NCBI GenBank assembly: GCA_019022495.1
Contig: JAFEKR010000043.1
Span: 124,001 to 188,000 of the forward strand
Source of the DNA: Epichloe hybrida
Lineage: Eukaryota > Ascomycota > Sordariomycetes > Hypocreales > Clavicipitaceae
Length of the DNA stretch: 64,000 nucleotides
Reading direction: 5' to 3'
Under the pieces are notes generated by a model, which was not told where the DNA came from, ran no database searches, and saw only the letters and a program-made list of their open reading frames with translations. A program made the translations under genes and the position numbers. Shown piece by piece: positions 1 to 9,522 of this stretch; position 1 is the first letter of the stretch, and each line of letters begins with the position of its first letter.

Positions 1-1
1 A

Positions 2-448
2 TGCTTCCGCATGACCAAGTGCGTCGACAAGCAGAGGTGCATCTTCACCTACCACGGGGCGATAACCCTCAGGGCCGGCTACAACACATGCACCATGCAC
101 ACGGGCGAGAACAACATCAGACGGAGGTTGGGCAACATGACCGTGACCCCAAACACCACCTTCGTCTTCTACAAGGGGCCCAGCCCTGCTAGACGACTAC
201 GTTGTTGGGCTGTCCATGCTGATGTTCAAGACCATCGTCGCGGAGGTGCCGTCCCACCAGGGTCGAAGCTGCGGGGGTCATCATGGAGTTTGATGAGTTT
301 GATTGGCGTAGACATCCAGCACACAATTCCAGAATGGCAAACGTGGGGAGGGGGTCTAGCAACAGCGCCGAGTCGAGAAGTGCATGACTTCGTAAATTAT
401 ATTAATTTTTTGGGGGAGGGTTTTTTTTTTTTTTGCACTGAACAGTAG
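2..448 (+). CDS. Partial cysteine-rich protein, unrecognised, 5' end outside the window
   Basis: The reading frame is open from base 2 and the window edge cuts off its 5' end. Up to about position 185 nearly every third codon position is G or C, as in the real genes here, and the frame carries four cysteines and two N-glycosylation-like sites (NMT, NTT). After about 190 the codon bias collapses although the frame stays open to a stop at 446-448. A stop in the neighbouring frame lies at 190-192. So the true coding end is probably near 190, and the tail is either non-coding, behind an unseen intron or reached by a frameshift. The composition would suit a secreted protein, but no family is recognised and no function is claimed. 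Confidence 0.35.
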   Translation, partial: CFRMTKCVDKQRCIFTYHGAITLRAGYNTCTMHTGENNIRRRLGNMTVTPNTTFVFYKGPSPARRLRCWAVHADVQDHRRGGAVPPGSKLRGSSWSLMSLIGVDIQHTIPEWQTWGGGLATAPSREVHDFVNYINFLGEGFFFFCTEQ

Positions 449-473
449 GAAATATGATATCTCGTGCCATTAA

Positions 474-2200
474 TTATGAAGTCTCTTCACCGTCCGTCAA
501 GTTTGACCTCTCCACCAGAAATCTTTCAATGCTAAACGGCATAGTCGAAAACACGTGCGAGCCCTGAGCATTATTCAGTGTCTCATTGTCTGCCACACCA
601 GCCCGAGCAGCGTCTTCACGGCCTGGACCTCGTTGCCGCTTCAGGGGATAGGTCCTCGGTCTTGCCACGATGCGTCGTTTGCCTCTCTCTGACGTAGCTT
701 GATCGTCCGAACCGTATTTATCGGAGTCTGGTGTATCTGCTGATATTTCATTTGCTGAGAATGAAGCAGAGTAAGGGCTGACTGAGTACGAGGTGTCAGC
801 ATTATCATCCGCTTGCCGGGCCTGCCGTTTCGAAAGGTCTCCGGTCTGTGCCGAGGTCAGTTCATCGTTTATACCTCGAGTACCCTCATGTGACATGCTG
901 GCAATATGAGAGTTAGATTCAAGGGCCCACGCACTGCCTGAGGCGATTGACATGGCGCCGGGGTAAGATTGTAGCGCCTGTTCCCTCAAATGCATCTCAG
1001 GAGCCATGTTCTCGATGCAACACATCTCGTAGTGATGGCGTAAAGCTCTGCGATCCACGTTCAGCGGTAGCTGAGCAGTCCTGCCGTGATATTCTTCAAG
1101 AAAATCGTATGGAACAAAGATGCGAACTCGTAGCGTATCCGGATGAATGGAAAACAGTCGAAGGTCGAACAGCTTATGAAGGGTCTTTGAAAGCAATATG
1201 CCATTCCTGGCTATCCATGTGCGGCGCCAAGCCTCCCGAAGGCGGCGATGGCTGTATCTGGGCTCACTTATGTAGGCTTCGGACAGGGGATATATGTGGT
1301 AGTGTTGCTGGGGCACGATATGGCATGCTTGTACGCCTGGTCCGACTGCTGGACTGGAATACCATCCTCGGCCCTTGCCGCTGACAGCGCATCTATCACT
1401 CTCAACGAGACAAGATGTACGGAAGGCTGCCATGATTTGACGTGCATCTTCGGCTGACATGTCCATTATCATAGGAGGGGTGATGAGACTGGCAACGTCA
1501 TCATCACCAGAAACAGCTTGCGAGCCTCCACTATTGTCTATGATTGATGATGCGCACCCTAAGGCGGAACGTTTGAGCGGTGATGATGATCCTCGAGGCC
1601 GTATGGTTTTGCGATATGGTAATTCAGCAAAGTTTGGATCCTTTGACCCTTTGTTTGGAGGGAGGTATCGACTATCCTGACGGAGATTTGGCTCGGGGAT
1701 GTGCGTCGCGCAGCCAGCTGTTGATGACAGTTTATTAGCCAACTATTGCACAAGGCAGAGATGAATCCATACGTACCTCGTATATGTGTCTCCAAAGGCT
1801 CCGCAGTTGGAAGATCGCAATCGTCATGTCGAACAACTTGCCAGCGAGAAAAGCAAGGCTGCTTGGGGTTGATGGACCGTTCTCTCCCCGGCGCAGAGAC
1901 CGGCAAGTCGAGACTCGCACCCCAAACAAAAGACGGGTGTGATGGAAAAGGCTGCCAACGGTCAACATTGACAACCCCGAGGTGGCCGAATGCAAGGCCT
2001 TTCCATGCATCAGTCGGGTGTGGGGCTGAAGCCAGGGGAGGGAGTTCGAAGCAGAGTCGTAGTTCGTCAATCATGTCGCGATAACGCAAAGTGTCTGAGC
2101 CGGGATGGTGGTAAAGGCCAGCAAAGTGCTCTGTGCCAGCCAAAAGGTGAATATTCCAGCCACGAGCACGCATTTGCGGCGAGACGGTAGTGTTGGCCAT
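474..2200 (-). CDS. HNH-endonuclease-domain protein (fungal HNH_2-like)
   Basis: Two exons, 1777-2200 and 474-1717, are separated by a 59-nt intron (donor GTACGT, acceptor CAACAG). The phase-1 junction joins cleanly and gives 555 residues. The start is the ATG at 2198-2200; an in-frame GTG upstream was not used. The N-terminal part (WNIHLLAGTEHFAGLYHH, then a leucine-rich helix) resembles the leader of fungal HNH proteins. The nuclease core lies at about residues 249-330: a Cys in DRCAVSG, the CHIVP motif (His about 274), then RNGILLSKTLHKLFD with Asn about 313 and His about 322, which is the H-N-H triad. The C-terminal 150 residues are polar and probably disordered. The family is common in fungi and its substrate is generally unknown. 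The nuclease assignment is strong, the biological role is not. Confidence 0.85.
1718..1776 (-). other. Intron of the HNH gene
   Basis: A 59-nt intron with donor GTACGT and acceptor CAACAG. Removing it joins the N-terminal leader to the HNH-bearing frame in phase 1; without it the upstream frame stays open but loses the HNH domain. Confidence 0.8.
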
Positions 2201-3249
2201 TTTTATCCTGCGCAACACTTGCACATCATGTTCTCTTGGTTCCCAAAATACTCACGATTAGGAGATGCGAAATGAAGCTTTGATGATGGAAATGATTACT
2301 GTAATGTGTGATGATTGAAGAAGGAAAAAACAAAAATCTCCTTGCAGGTGGCTATTTAGATGATGTGGCGGGGGGCGCGCCTTCCCCTTCTGGTGCCTTT
2401 TGACTTTTTGTGAGGACCTCTGATCAGTGAATGAGGGTCTAGTCCATGAGCCGGTGCAAACTTTGTGGCTACGTTAGCGCAAGATACAGTCATAGTTCGC
2501 GACCGCAGTCAAACTCAAACCCGTTCGAGTTTTACTCACAGCACGAATTGACGTGATTCCAAGGGAGCTATTATAGTAGTAGCTTAGTCAGAAGTACTCC
2601 GTATTGCGTACGCACTAATCCGTAAAAGTGGTCGGTCGGCTTAACTTTCCTTTCCCTCCACTTTGCAGCCGTTGAGCCGCGACTGCGGTGCAACAACAAA
2701 TCGAACGAGCTGTCTTCATCTAAACACTGGCTTTGCATGCAGAGGTTAGTCCGCACGTGAAGGATGACATCCTCGTGACCGCCTACTTTTCGTGTTATTA
2801 GGCCGATATACCCCTTTCCTCGCGACATCCGGCCGCAGGTCCGAGTCAGACATTTGTTTCCTCTTTTTTTTTTTTTTTTTTTTTTTTGGGTGGCCGGCAC
2901 TGGACTCCAAATTAAGAAACCGCATCTCGTGACGATCCCACATCAAGCCCACCAGCTGACCACCCAACCGACCAAGACCAGTTTCGATTGCAACGTTTGT
3001 CCTTTTCGCGACTTTTTACGAATTCTGCGCCTATACTTGGAACACCTCGTCTTGAAATACCTTGTCTCGAACCCGCAACACGGCATATCATGAATGGCTG
3101 TAGAGCGGGGAAATTATCGCGCCTAGATTTACCGAGGCGCATATTTCGAGATAGTTTCTCCTTCTCTTGACAGCGACTTTAAAACAGCGACTTTTCCTGC
3201 TCTGCCCAGCCCATCCATCGACACCCCCCAATCATCCTCCGAAATAGCC
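2201..3249. other. Intergenic region, divergent promoters of the HNH and cyclin genes
   Basis: No gene is seen in this 1.05 kb. It holds a run of about 24 T at 2864-2887, one 26-bp segment matching the terminal repeat of the 8.4-kb TIR element (2435-2460), and one copy of the recurrent 9-mer TACTCCGTA at 2595-2603. Short open frames across the poly-T encode poly-Lys or poly-Phe and are not credible. Confidence 0.6.
2435..2460 (+). repeat. Solo terminal-inverted-repeat relic
   Basis: The 26 bases match the terminal repeat at 8367-8392 with three mismatches, including the core GAGCCGGTGCAAA. No opposing copy was found nearby, so this is a single end of a decayed element of the same family or a short fragment. 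Confidence 0.5.
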
Positions 3250-4407
3250 ATGTCGGATGCAGTTGCCCGCGCGCCCGTGACAATCAATGAATCCGACGCA
3301 GCCAGCGCCCTGGTCCTGGTCGACGACGACGACAAGGCGTCTGGTGCTGGCAGCAACAGCAACAGCGATGACGACCTCTTCAGTCTGCCCGCTGCCGAAG
3401 CCCTGCGACTGCTCAGCGCCAGTGTAGAGCTCCTCGTCCGAATGACGGGCGACGTCCCGCCCACGCCACCGCCGACAGCCCCCACGAACCCGCAGATGAG
3501 CGACCTGCAGGTCGAAAAAGAAAACATCAACATGGTCCGCTCGCGCTCGCAGCGGAGCTTGCTGTCGAGGCGAGGGCAGCAGCAGCAGCAGCAGCAGGCG
3601 GCCGAGGAGGCGACGACCCAGCAGCCCGCGGGCGGCGCATCAACATCAACAAGCGACGGCATGAACAAACTGCAGGCTTACAGCGCCAGCATGTCCGCCC
3701 AGCTGATCATGGCGCAGAAGCAGCAAGGCGGCGGCGGCGGCACGGCGTCAACAAGCGCGACGACGACGACGACGACGACGAGGTCGACCGACGTCTACGA
3801 GCCCGTCGACGGCGTTCAACTCAGGCACCATCCCCATCCCCATCCCCATCCTCCCCCCGAACCCGAATCCTCCCCCGAACCGCCGCAGCCCTACATCATC
3901 ATCGGCGCAGACTCGCGGCCCGTCAATCTCCAGCACGGCGCCATCACCCGCAAGTTCTACAGCAAGAAGGAGCCCCCCATCTCCATCAACCACTACCTCG
4001 CGCGCCTCCACCAGTTCTGCCCCATGAGCACGGCCGTGTACCTCGCCACGTCGCTGTACATCCACCGGCTCGCCGTCGAGGAGCGCGCCATACCCGTGAC
4101 GAGGAGGAACGCCCACAGGCTGGTCCTCGCGGGCCTCCGCGTCGCCATGAAGGCCCTCGAGGACCTGTCGTACCCCCACGCCAAGATCGCCAAGGTCGGC
4201 GGCGTCAGCGAGGTGGAGCTGGCCAGGCTCGAAATCAGCTTCTGCTTCCTGGCGGGCTTCGAGCTCGTCGTCGGGGAGGACCTCCTCAGGAGCCACTGGG
4301 AGGAGCTGAGGGGCCGCAAAGCGCACGACGTCCTCGGGGCAATCGAGGTGCCGACCTTGAGGCTGGGGAGGAGGCCGAGAGAGGTGCCGACCGCGGCGAG
4401 CGGTTGA
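3250..4407 (+). CDS. Pho80/Pcl-type cyclin
   Basis: A single-exon 385-residue protein. The conserved cyclin box (PF08613 type) lies in the C-terminal third, about residues 235-355, with the family signatures FCPMSTAVYLATSLYIHRL, RNAHRLVLAGLRVAMKALED and VGGVSEVELARLEISFCFL. In this family the cyclin partners a Pho85-type kinase and acts in phosphate sensing or cell-cycle control; the Neurospora PREG regulator is of this type. The N-terminal 230 residues are low-complexity: Gln runs, a poly-Thr run from a CGA/ACG repeat near 3760-3780, and His-Pro repeats from a CCATCC-type repeat at 3830-3850. These are likely length-variable and disordered. The start is the first in-frame ATG. Which Pcl subtype it is cannot be settled from the sequence alone. 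Confidence 0.9.
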   Translation: MSDAVARAPVTINESDAASALVLVDDDDKASGAGSNSNSDDDLFSLPAAEALRLLSASVELLVRMTGDVPPTPPPTAPTNPQMSDLQVEKENINMVRSRSQRSLLSRRGQQQQQQQAAEEATTQQPAGGASTSTSDGMNKLQAYSASMSAQLIMAQKQQGGGGGTASTSATTTTTTTRSTDVYEPVDGVQLRHHPHPHPHPPPEPESSPEPPQPYIIIGADSRPVNLQHGAITRKFYSKKEPPISINHYLARLHQFCPMSTAVYLATSLYIHRLAVEERAIPVTRRNAHRLVLAGLRVAMKALEDLSYPHAKIAKVGGVSEVELARLEISFCFLAGFELVVGEDLLRSHWEELRGRKAHDVLGAIEVPTLRLGRRPREVPTAASG

Positions 4408-4978
4408 TGTCTCGCCATGACGGGTCTTTTCGACGCGGAAGTCATTCAATTCGGTTCGTTGCGTTGACATGGATGGGCTTCTTTCTGGACGAATGGCATC
4501 GAACAATGGGGTCACGGGCATGGATGGGCACCAAAGGTGGGCTTGGAAATGCGATGCTTTTTTTTAATCGTGCTTTTGGGGGCATGGGGCATGGGGGGGC
4601 ATGGGACTGGGAATAAGCGCTTGATACCCCCGATTTCATGTACTACTGGCTCATCAGCGATCTGTCACTAAATGATTCGATTTTCGGGCTAAAATTCCAT
4701 AGACGCGATTATGCACAGCGTGATCTAGTCTTTTGGAAAAGTGAATTTATGAATATGAATTCATCATTAACTCGAAACTGCACTATGCTCGACAACTAAA
4801 GAGCGAACCCAATAACAGGAAGGCAACCACACAAAGTCTTCAATCTGAAAATGCTAGTGTAACCATGCTATTCCCCCTCCCCAATGAGCAGAAATTTACC
4901 CTTCATCCGTGAATCTCGCAATGAAACCAGGCACGTTCGTCGGGCCAGTGAGTGAGCAAAAACACTGAGTGAACTCGC
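4408..4978. other. Intergenic region between convergent cyclin and hsp30 genes
   Basis: This 571-bp stretch holds the 3' regions of two convergent genes. It has a short G-rich run near 4580-4605 and is otherwise AT-rich. No gene or RNA is recognised. Confidence 0.6.
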
Positions 4979-5704
4979 TTAGTTGATGGCGATGCGGCGA
5001 GCCCCCTGCTTCTTGGCCTTTGGCACAATAATGTTCAGGATGCCGTCCTTGAACGAGGCAGAGACGTTGTCCTGTTCCACAGGGGACGGGAAGTTGAAGG
5101 TGCGAGAGAACTCGCCGACGCTGCGCTCCGACAGCCAGTACTTGACGCCTTGCTGCTGGTCGCCCCCGTTCTTCTTGTCCGACTTCTCTGCGGCGTTGGA
5201 CTGTTTGCCGCCCTCGTTTGCGTCTTCCACCGAGGCCTTGTGGGATTCGCCGCCTTGGGTGATGGCGCCGGCCTTGTCCGACTGGCCGAGCAGGCCGGCG
5301 GGTGGCGTGCCCGAGGTGTAAGACCGCTCCGCCCTGCCGCGGACGACCAGGGTCTGCGGCTCGGTGAACTCGAGGTGCACGTTGTCCTTGTTCAGGCCGG
5401 GCAGCTCTCCGTGGAGCTCGTAGTTGTCGCCCGTCTCGCGGACGTCAAACTTTGGCTGCCAGAAGGTGACTCGTTTCGCGCCCTGCTGCCCGGTGCCAGT
5501 CCCTCCCTGACGAGAGTAGTTGTCGAAGTCGTCGAGGAGGCGGAAGAGGGGGGTGAAGGACGAAGAGTCGTCGTAGAAGGTGCGTGGGAAGAAGGCCATT
5601 GTGCGTGATGGAGTAGTTGTTGCTTGTGTGGTGGTGCGAAGAATGGGGTTTCGTAGAAGACTTCTGACGATGCTTGATGGGCGAGTTGATCTGATTGCTT
5701 GCAT
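4979..5704 (-). CDS. hsp30: Hsp30/Hsp20-type small heat-shock protein
   Basis: An intronless 241-residue protein of the alpha-crystallin family. The alpha-crystallin domain spans about 81-231: strand region FWQPKFDVRETGDNYELHGELPG at its start and the closing KDGILNIIVPKA, which holds the IxI/V tail motif. An insertion at about 127-186, rich in Gly, Ser, Lys and Asn, splits the domain, as in fungal Hsp30 proteins. Residues 36 onward (MAFFPRTFYDD, PLFRLLDDFD) match the usual Hsp30 N-terminus. The 35 residues before that hold six Arg and no acidic residue and look like a mitochondrial presequence, so the first or the second Met (5597-5599) may be used. Members are ATP-independent holdase chaperones. 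Heat-shock elements lie 220-350 bp upstream. Confidence 0.92.
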   Translation of the reverse strand: MQAIRSTRPSSIVRSLLRNPILRTTTQATTTPSRTMAFFPRTFYDDSSSFTPLFRLLDDFDNYSRQGGTGTGQQGAKRVTFWQPKFDVRETGDNYELHGELPGLNKDNVHLEFTEPQTLVVRGRAERSYTSGTPPAGLLGQSDKAGAITQGGESHKASVEDANEGGKQSNAAEKSDKKNGGDQQQGVKYWLSERSVGEFSRTFNFPSPVEQDNVSASFKDGILNIIVPKAKKQGARRIAIN

Positions 5705-6695
5705 GTAAAAGTCGACGTTGGTTATTTGAGGTGATTTGTTGTTGTTGTGGCTGTTGTTGTTGTTGTTGTGGTTGTTTGTTGTCTTGAGATGCAGAAAATA
5801 ATCTTCATCCCGTAGAGGTCGGGGGGAACGGATTTATACGTGGAATGGGAGGCTTCCTGTCGGGGTCCTGCGGACCACGTCGTGGGGAAGGGAATCGTCT
5901 CGAAGTTGCGAATACCATGGTGACTAGAAGTTTCTCGACCGCGGGCGGCGCAGTTAACGTCGTGATGATGCAACTTCTTGCGTCGTTAGCAAGGTTAACT
6001 GCAGTTGCTGGGGGTTTCTGGAGGTTTCTGGGTGGCAGTGTGGCTTCTGGAAGCTGCTAGAGCCATCTGTGGGTCATTTGGAGCACTCGGGACCCACCCA
6101 TGCTGCTGCACTTGCCAGGCCGAAACACTTCTGTCGACAGACTGACTATCTTGCTCGGAGCATCGATCCTCTCTTCTTTCTTCCCGTACGGATCGACCAC
6201 AGTGATAAACACTTTTCAACTGCGGGGCCAACTATGCATCCTCTCGGGTCTCGCAAGAAACAGGTGGCAGCATCGGGTTTAATTTGGATCACGGGTTGCA
6301 CGACAGATGGACAAACGATTCACGGGAGTCAACGAAAAGGAAGTGAAGGAGGGTGTCATTGTCATTCCATGTCTTGGCGTTCTTTGCCGTCGTAGGTACA
6401 GAGTCCATGGATCTGCGTGGCGGACGTGTGCACGGCGCTCTCCCCGGCAGCCTTTGTTCCTGGTACATCGACTATTACCTCGTGCAGATTCCTTACGAGG
6501 TGGGGTAGGGGGTGGGGGTTGGGGGAGGGGGGGTGCGCAGAGTGAATGTTTGACGTCTTTCATCCATAGCAACAAACAATCTACTTGTACAATGGAATGA
6601 AGGAGAGGTTCAGTTCCCGCGTGAACATCCGAAAAACTGTCATCGCCCGCTGGAAATGTTCGAATCTACCATCACAAGACCACTCATTTCATCCT
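5705..6695. other. Intergenic region, hsp30 promoter and downstream spacer
   Basis: Apart from the heat-shock elements, it holds a TTG-repeat leader region at 5738-5775 and a G-rich tract at 6502-6534 made of five runs of four or more G. No gene is seen. Confidence 0.55.
5927..6057. promoter_or_regulatory. Cluster of heat-shock elements upstream of hsp30
   Basis: Three clusters of alternating GAA/TTC units match the heat-shock factor consensus. GAAgtTTCtcGA lies at 5927-5938, TTCtgGAGgtTTC at 6016-6028 and TTCtgGAAgc at 6045-6054. They lie about 225 to 350 bp upstream of the small heat-shock protein start. Their spacing in 5-bp units is as expected for trimeric Hsf1. The call is from motif and context only. 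Confidence 0.6.
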
Positions 6696-7814
6696 TCACT
6701 CCCATCTGTAGACCCCATCGTCGTACTCCACACGATGTCGGCGGCTGCCAGGTCCTACCGTGGCCCTTTGTGTGGGAATCATGCGCTGCATCAATCGATA
6801 GCGCTGGCCCCCACCCTCCTCCTCCTCCTCCTCACGGCGCGCGACGCGGCCTCTGTCGTCCCTCTTCTTCTCCTTGATTTCGAGCCTTCGAACAGCATCT
6901 AGGAGCTCTTCTTCTCGCTCCTTCGCCGACGGTGCGGCTTTGGCTGCAGACGAGGTGGATGATCGCTTCAGCGGAGCAGGCGCAACAGGTACAGCCTGCC
7001 GACTGGCGATTTCCGCGTTTGCCTTTGCAATTCTTGCACGGAGGTTTGATTGGCGAATCTCGTCTTCCTGCGCTTGTCGACGCCTTTCGGCACGCAACTG
7101 CTCGAGTTCAAGTCGGCGGCGGCGCCACTCGTCGTCTTCAGAGGCACTGGTGTGTGAGTTTCGGCTTTCATGTGAGCTTGCTGAAGTCTGGCGAGTGTGC
7201 CTATTCTTTCGATGGCCGTCAACAAGCTCAATTTGAATGTGTGGTCGGTCTCGGTCATGACGGGTTCGCTCGTCTACAATCACTGGACGACGAGACGTTG
7301 AGCCACGAGGACATGTGTCAACAATGAAGGGCGAACTGCTGGCAAAGCTTGGGGACGAGGGCGCACTTGACGGAAACGCAAATGCCCGAGGCGGTGTTCG
7401 TGGTGTGGGTGGGTTTTCCACGAGTAGAATGCGTTCTCGTCGGTCTCTGCCATGGCGATTGGACTCTGCTCTCTGTTCATTGACATGGACTCCTGAATGT
7501 CTGCGTCTGGCGCTGCTCGAGCTGTGGTAGGATCGGTCTGATTCGTCGCCAGAGCGATGATTGGGAGTAGATGGACGAGGACTGTAGGAGGGAGTCGGAG
7601 GGAAATGGCGGAGGTATGGAGCTCGGTAGCTAGACGGGCCTCCAAAAGCTGGCGCAACTGGGCGGCCGTAGGGAACAGACTGGGCCGCATGATTGAAGAG
7701 GATATTGTTGGAGCAAGGCTGGTTGTGGCGAGATGATGGGCAAAGCGAAGGTCTGCTGACCGTCTCCTTGTGGCCGTCCGGGTAAACGTAGGTGTGGAAA
7801 TCGGTGGTGCACAT
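6696..7814 (-). CDS. Conserved fungal disordered/coiled-coil protein of unknown function
   Basis: A 372-residue single-exon protein. The ATG at 7812-7814 is preferred because it opens with MCTTDFHTYVYPDGHKET, a start seen in a family of uncharacterised Hypocreales proteins. An in-frame upstream start would add a poly-Thr stretch encoded by a GGT/ACC repeat. The middle is rich in Ser, Pro and Arg and looks disordered. A charged helix (EWRRRRLELEQLRAERRRQ onward, about residues 225-280) is predicted to be a coiled coil, followed by Lys/Arg and poly-Glu stretches. The protein ends in EYDDGVYRWE. No catalytic motif, signal peptide or membrane segment is visible. It is probably real because codon bias holds throughout; function is unknown. 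Confidence 0.7.
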   Translation of the reverse strand: MCTTDFHTYVYPDGHKETVSRPSLCPSSRHNQPCSNNILFNHAAQSVPYGRPVAPAFGGPSSYRAPYLRHFPPTPSYSPRPSTPNHRSGDESDRSYHSSSSARRRHSGVHVNEQRAESNRHGRDRRERILLVENPPTPRTPPRAFAFPSSAPSSPSFASSSPFIVDTCPRGSTSRRPVIVDERTRHDRDRPHIQIELVDGHRKNRHTRQTSASSHESRNSHTSASEDDEWRRRRLELEQLRAERRRQAQEDEIRQSNLRARIAKANAEIASRQAVPVAPAPLKRSSTSSAAKAAPSAKEREEELLDAVRRLEIKEKKRDDRGRVARREEEEEEGGGQRYRLMQRMIPTQRATVGPGSRRHRVEYDDGVYRWE

Positions 7815-8366
7815 TTTGGTGGTGGTGGTGGTGGTGGTGGTGTCAGTAGGAGTGGAAGTCGCAGGAAGTTGGGTTCGACAGGTGTTGGTCAAGTGAAAGC
7901 CAACAAGGTTTCCCAATGAAGCACCTGTACTTGGAACTCTTGGAGGACGAGGAGGAAAGGCTGAGAAGGCAAAGGAGCCGGTGCTTGATATATGTGTCAG
8001 AGTCTAGACAGTAATGTGAGGCGTAATTGTTTCGTGTCTCCTGTTCTTCTCGAGCGTCGTGTGTGTCGTACAAGGAAGAGATTGGCAATCTGTGTTAAGA
8101 CGAATGACTGGGAGAGAGACATGAGGGAAAGGTATTGGCGGCCTTGAAATCAGAATGTGCGACATCGTGGGTATTTAAAAAAAACAAAAAAAACAAAGAG
8201 AATGAGTTGCTCTAAGTCGTCGTAGGGTCGCTTGCAAGGCGCGGGTTTGGCTGCGGCTCCCTCACGCACGCCACTCCCCAAGTGTTGTCCCCACACTCCT
8301 GCTTACACCCCCTGGTCACCCCGACCGACCAGAACTGCCACCACCAGAATTATCGTTTCTGCCTTG
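7815..8366. other. Intergenic region, promoter of the coiled-coil gene up to the repeat island
   Basis: No gene is seen in this 0.55 kb. It includes a short A-rich stretch at 8177-8200 and normal-GC unique-looking sequence running to the TIR element at 8367. Confidence 0.5.
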
Positions 8367-8523
8367 GGGTCTGATCCACGAGCCGGTGCAAAGCTTGCAC
8401 CGACTTTTCATGGTACAAATTGTATGTGGAGTTGTATGGGGCGGCTACTTTGTACTATCGCTTTGCACCTGTGCAAACTTTGCCCAGGGACAACGCAAAG
8501 TGTAAAGTTTGCACCTATTTTTG

Positions 8524-8756
8524 TGTTAGACCGAGCAGCTAGGATCAGAAATGAAGGTGTGGATTGAGTTGCCTAATCCTGTAAGAGGGCGCGGACTACG
8601 GTTTAAATAACTAAGTACCTATACTATAGGGTATGTAATCTGCCTATATAAACTATACTATGTATTTACTAAAGGTCCGGAAAAGTAACTAGTTAGGTGG
8701 GTCCTAGTGTCCAAGTTACCTACATACAGTTAAGCGCTTATAGCAGGATTCTAATA
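8524..8756 (-). repeat. Copia 3' LTR (left)
   Basis: A 233-bp direct repeat of 28148-28380. Its first 80-100 bp, next to host sequence, keep GC-rich sequence such as GAGGGCGCGGACTACGG. The inner end is RIP-mutated, with the terminal CCAACA reading CTAATA. Confidence 0.92.
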
Positions 8757-8769
8757 TATCCCCCTAGGA

Positions 8770-9255
8770 GGCTTGTAATTAAGGCATCCTATGATAATTC
8801 AATTAAATTAATCTCTATAACAATCTAATTATCATTAATTATAGCAGGGTCTTCTAGTAATTCCTACTCTTTTAGGTTAGTACTAAGCATTTAATTTAGT
8901 AACTATACAAGCCCTAGTGCCTATCTGAAATCCGTAAATACTTTTCCTATTAGTAGCTTTATAAGGCTATTAGTAATTATCTCTTTTATTACCTTCTAGG
9001 TAATATTAAAGGTTCCCTTTATAACCTCTTAATAAAGCTAGTAATAATGGATATTAACGTAGCATAGTTGCGTTATAAGCTTAACAAATTCTTCCTTAAG
9101 AAGACAAATTATCTACACATTATCGCATTTAATCTTAAGGGTATTATCTCTAAGATATAGTCTAACTTCCTAATACAATCATTTAAAGGCAATTAGCTCT
9201 TTACTATAATGCAATAGCGCTAGGAGCTCTGCTTCTATGGAAGAGGTTATCATAG
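8770..9255 (-). pseudogene. Copia RNase H relic (3' part of pol)
   Basis: Translated on the minus strand with stops, the segment shows SSIEAELLAL, then a relic of the RHVDIHNHWLRQ motif and of the TKAL...LGL tail that end Copia RNase H. The frame is interrupted many times by TAA/TAG, as expected from RIP. Its first codons continue exactly from the sequence at 23674 on the far side of the Gypsy insertion. Confidence 0.8.
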
Positions 9256-9522
9256 TGTCAGGAGCACGGAGGCCAAGGGGCCATGGACAGGACGGTCATA
9301 TGTTAGAGCCCTTAGATAAGCCTTAGGTTTTGCGAATAACTAAGTAGCTATAAGATAGCTACATACACGTAGTAGGGTATTTAGATAAGGACTACCTATA
9401 AGAGATATAGGAGGTTAGAGTTTAAGACCTTTATATACCTACCTCTAAGTAGTAGCTCTCTAGCTATAACTAAGAACCTTAGCCTTTACTTTATTTATAT
9501 CTCCCTAAATATAGTTATAATA
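9256..9522 (+). repeat. Gypsy-1 5' LTR
   Basis: A 267-bp direct repeat of 23407-23673; the mismatches I read are transitions. The outer 50 bp are GC-rich and nearly unmutated, the inner end (terminal GTCGTGACA reading GTTATAATA) is heavily mutated. Confidence 0.92.

Noticed and set aside
2571..2900. 109-codon minus-strand frame
   Set aside because: It is generated by reading through the poly-T tract and has no codon bias.
3748..4521. 257-codon minus-strand frame
   Set aside because: Antisense to the cyclin box; its Arg and Gly runs are the complement of coding repeats.
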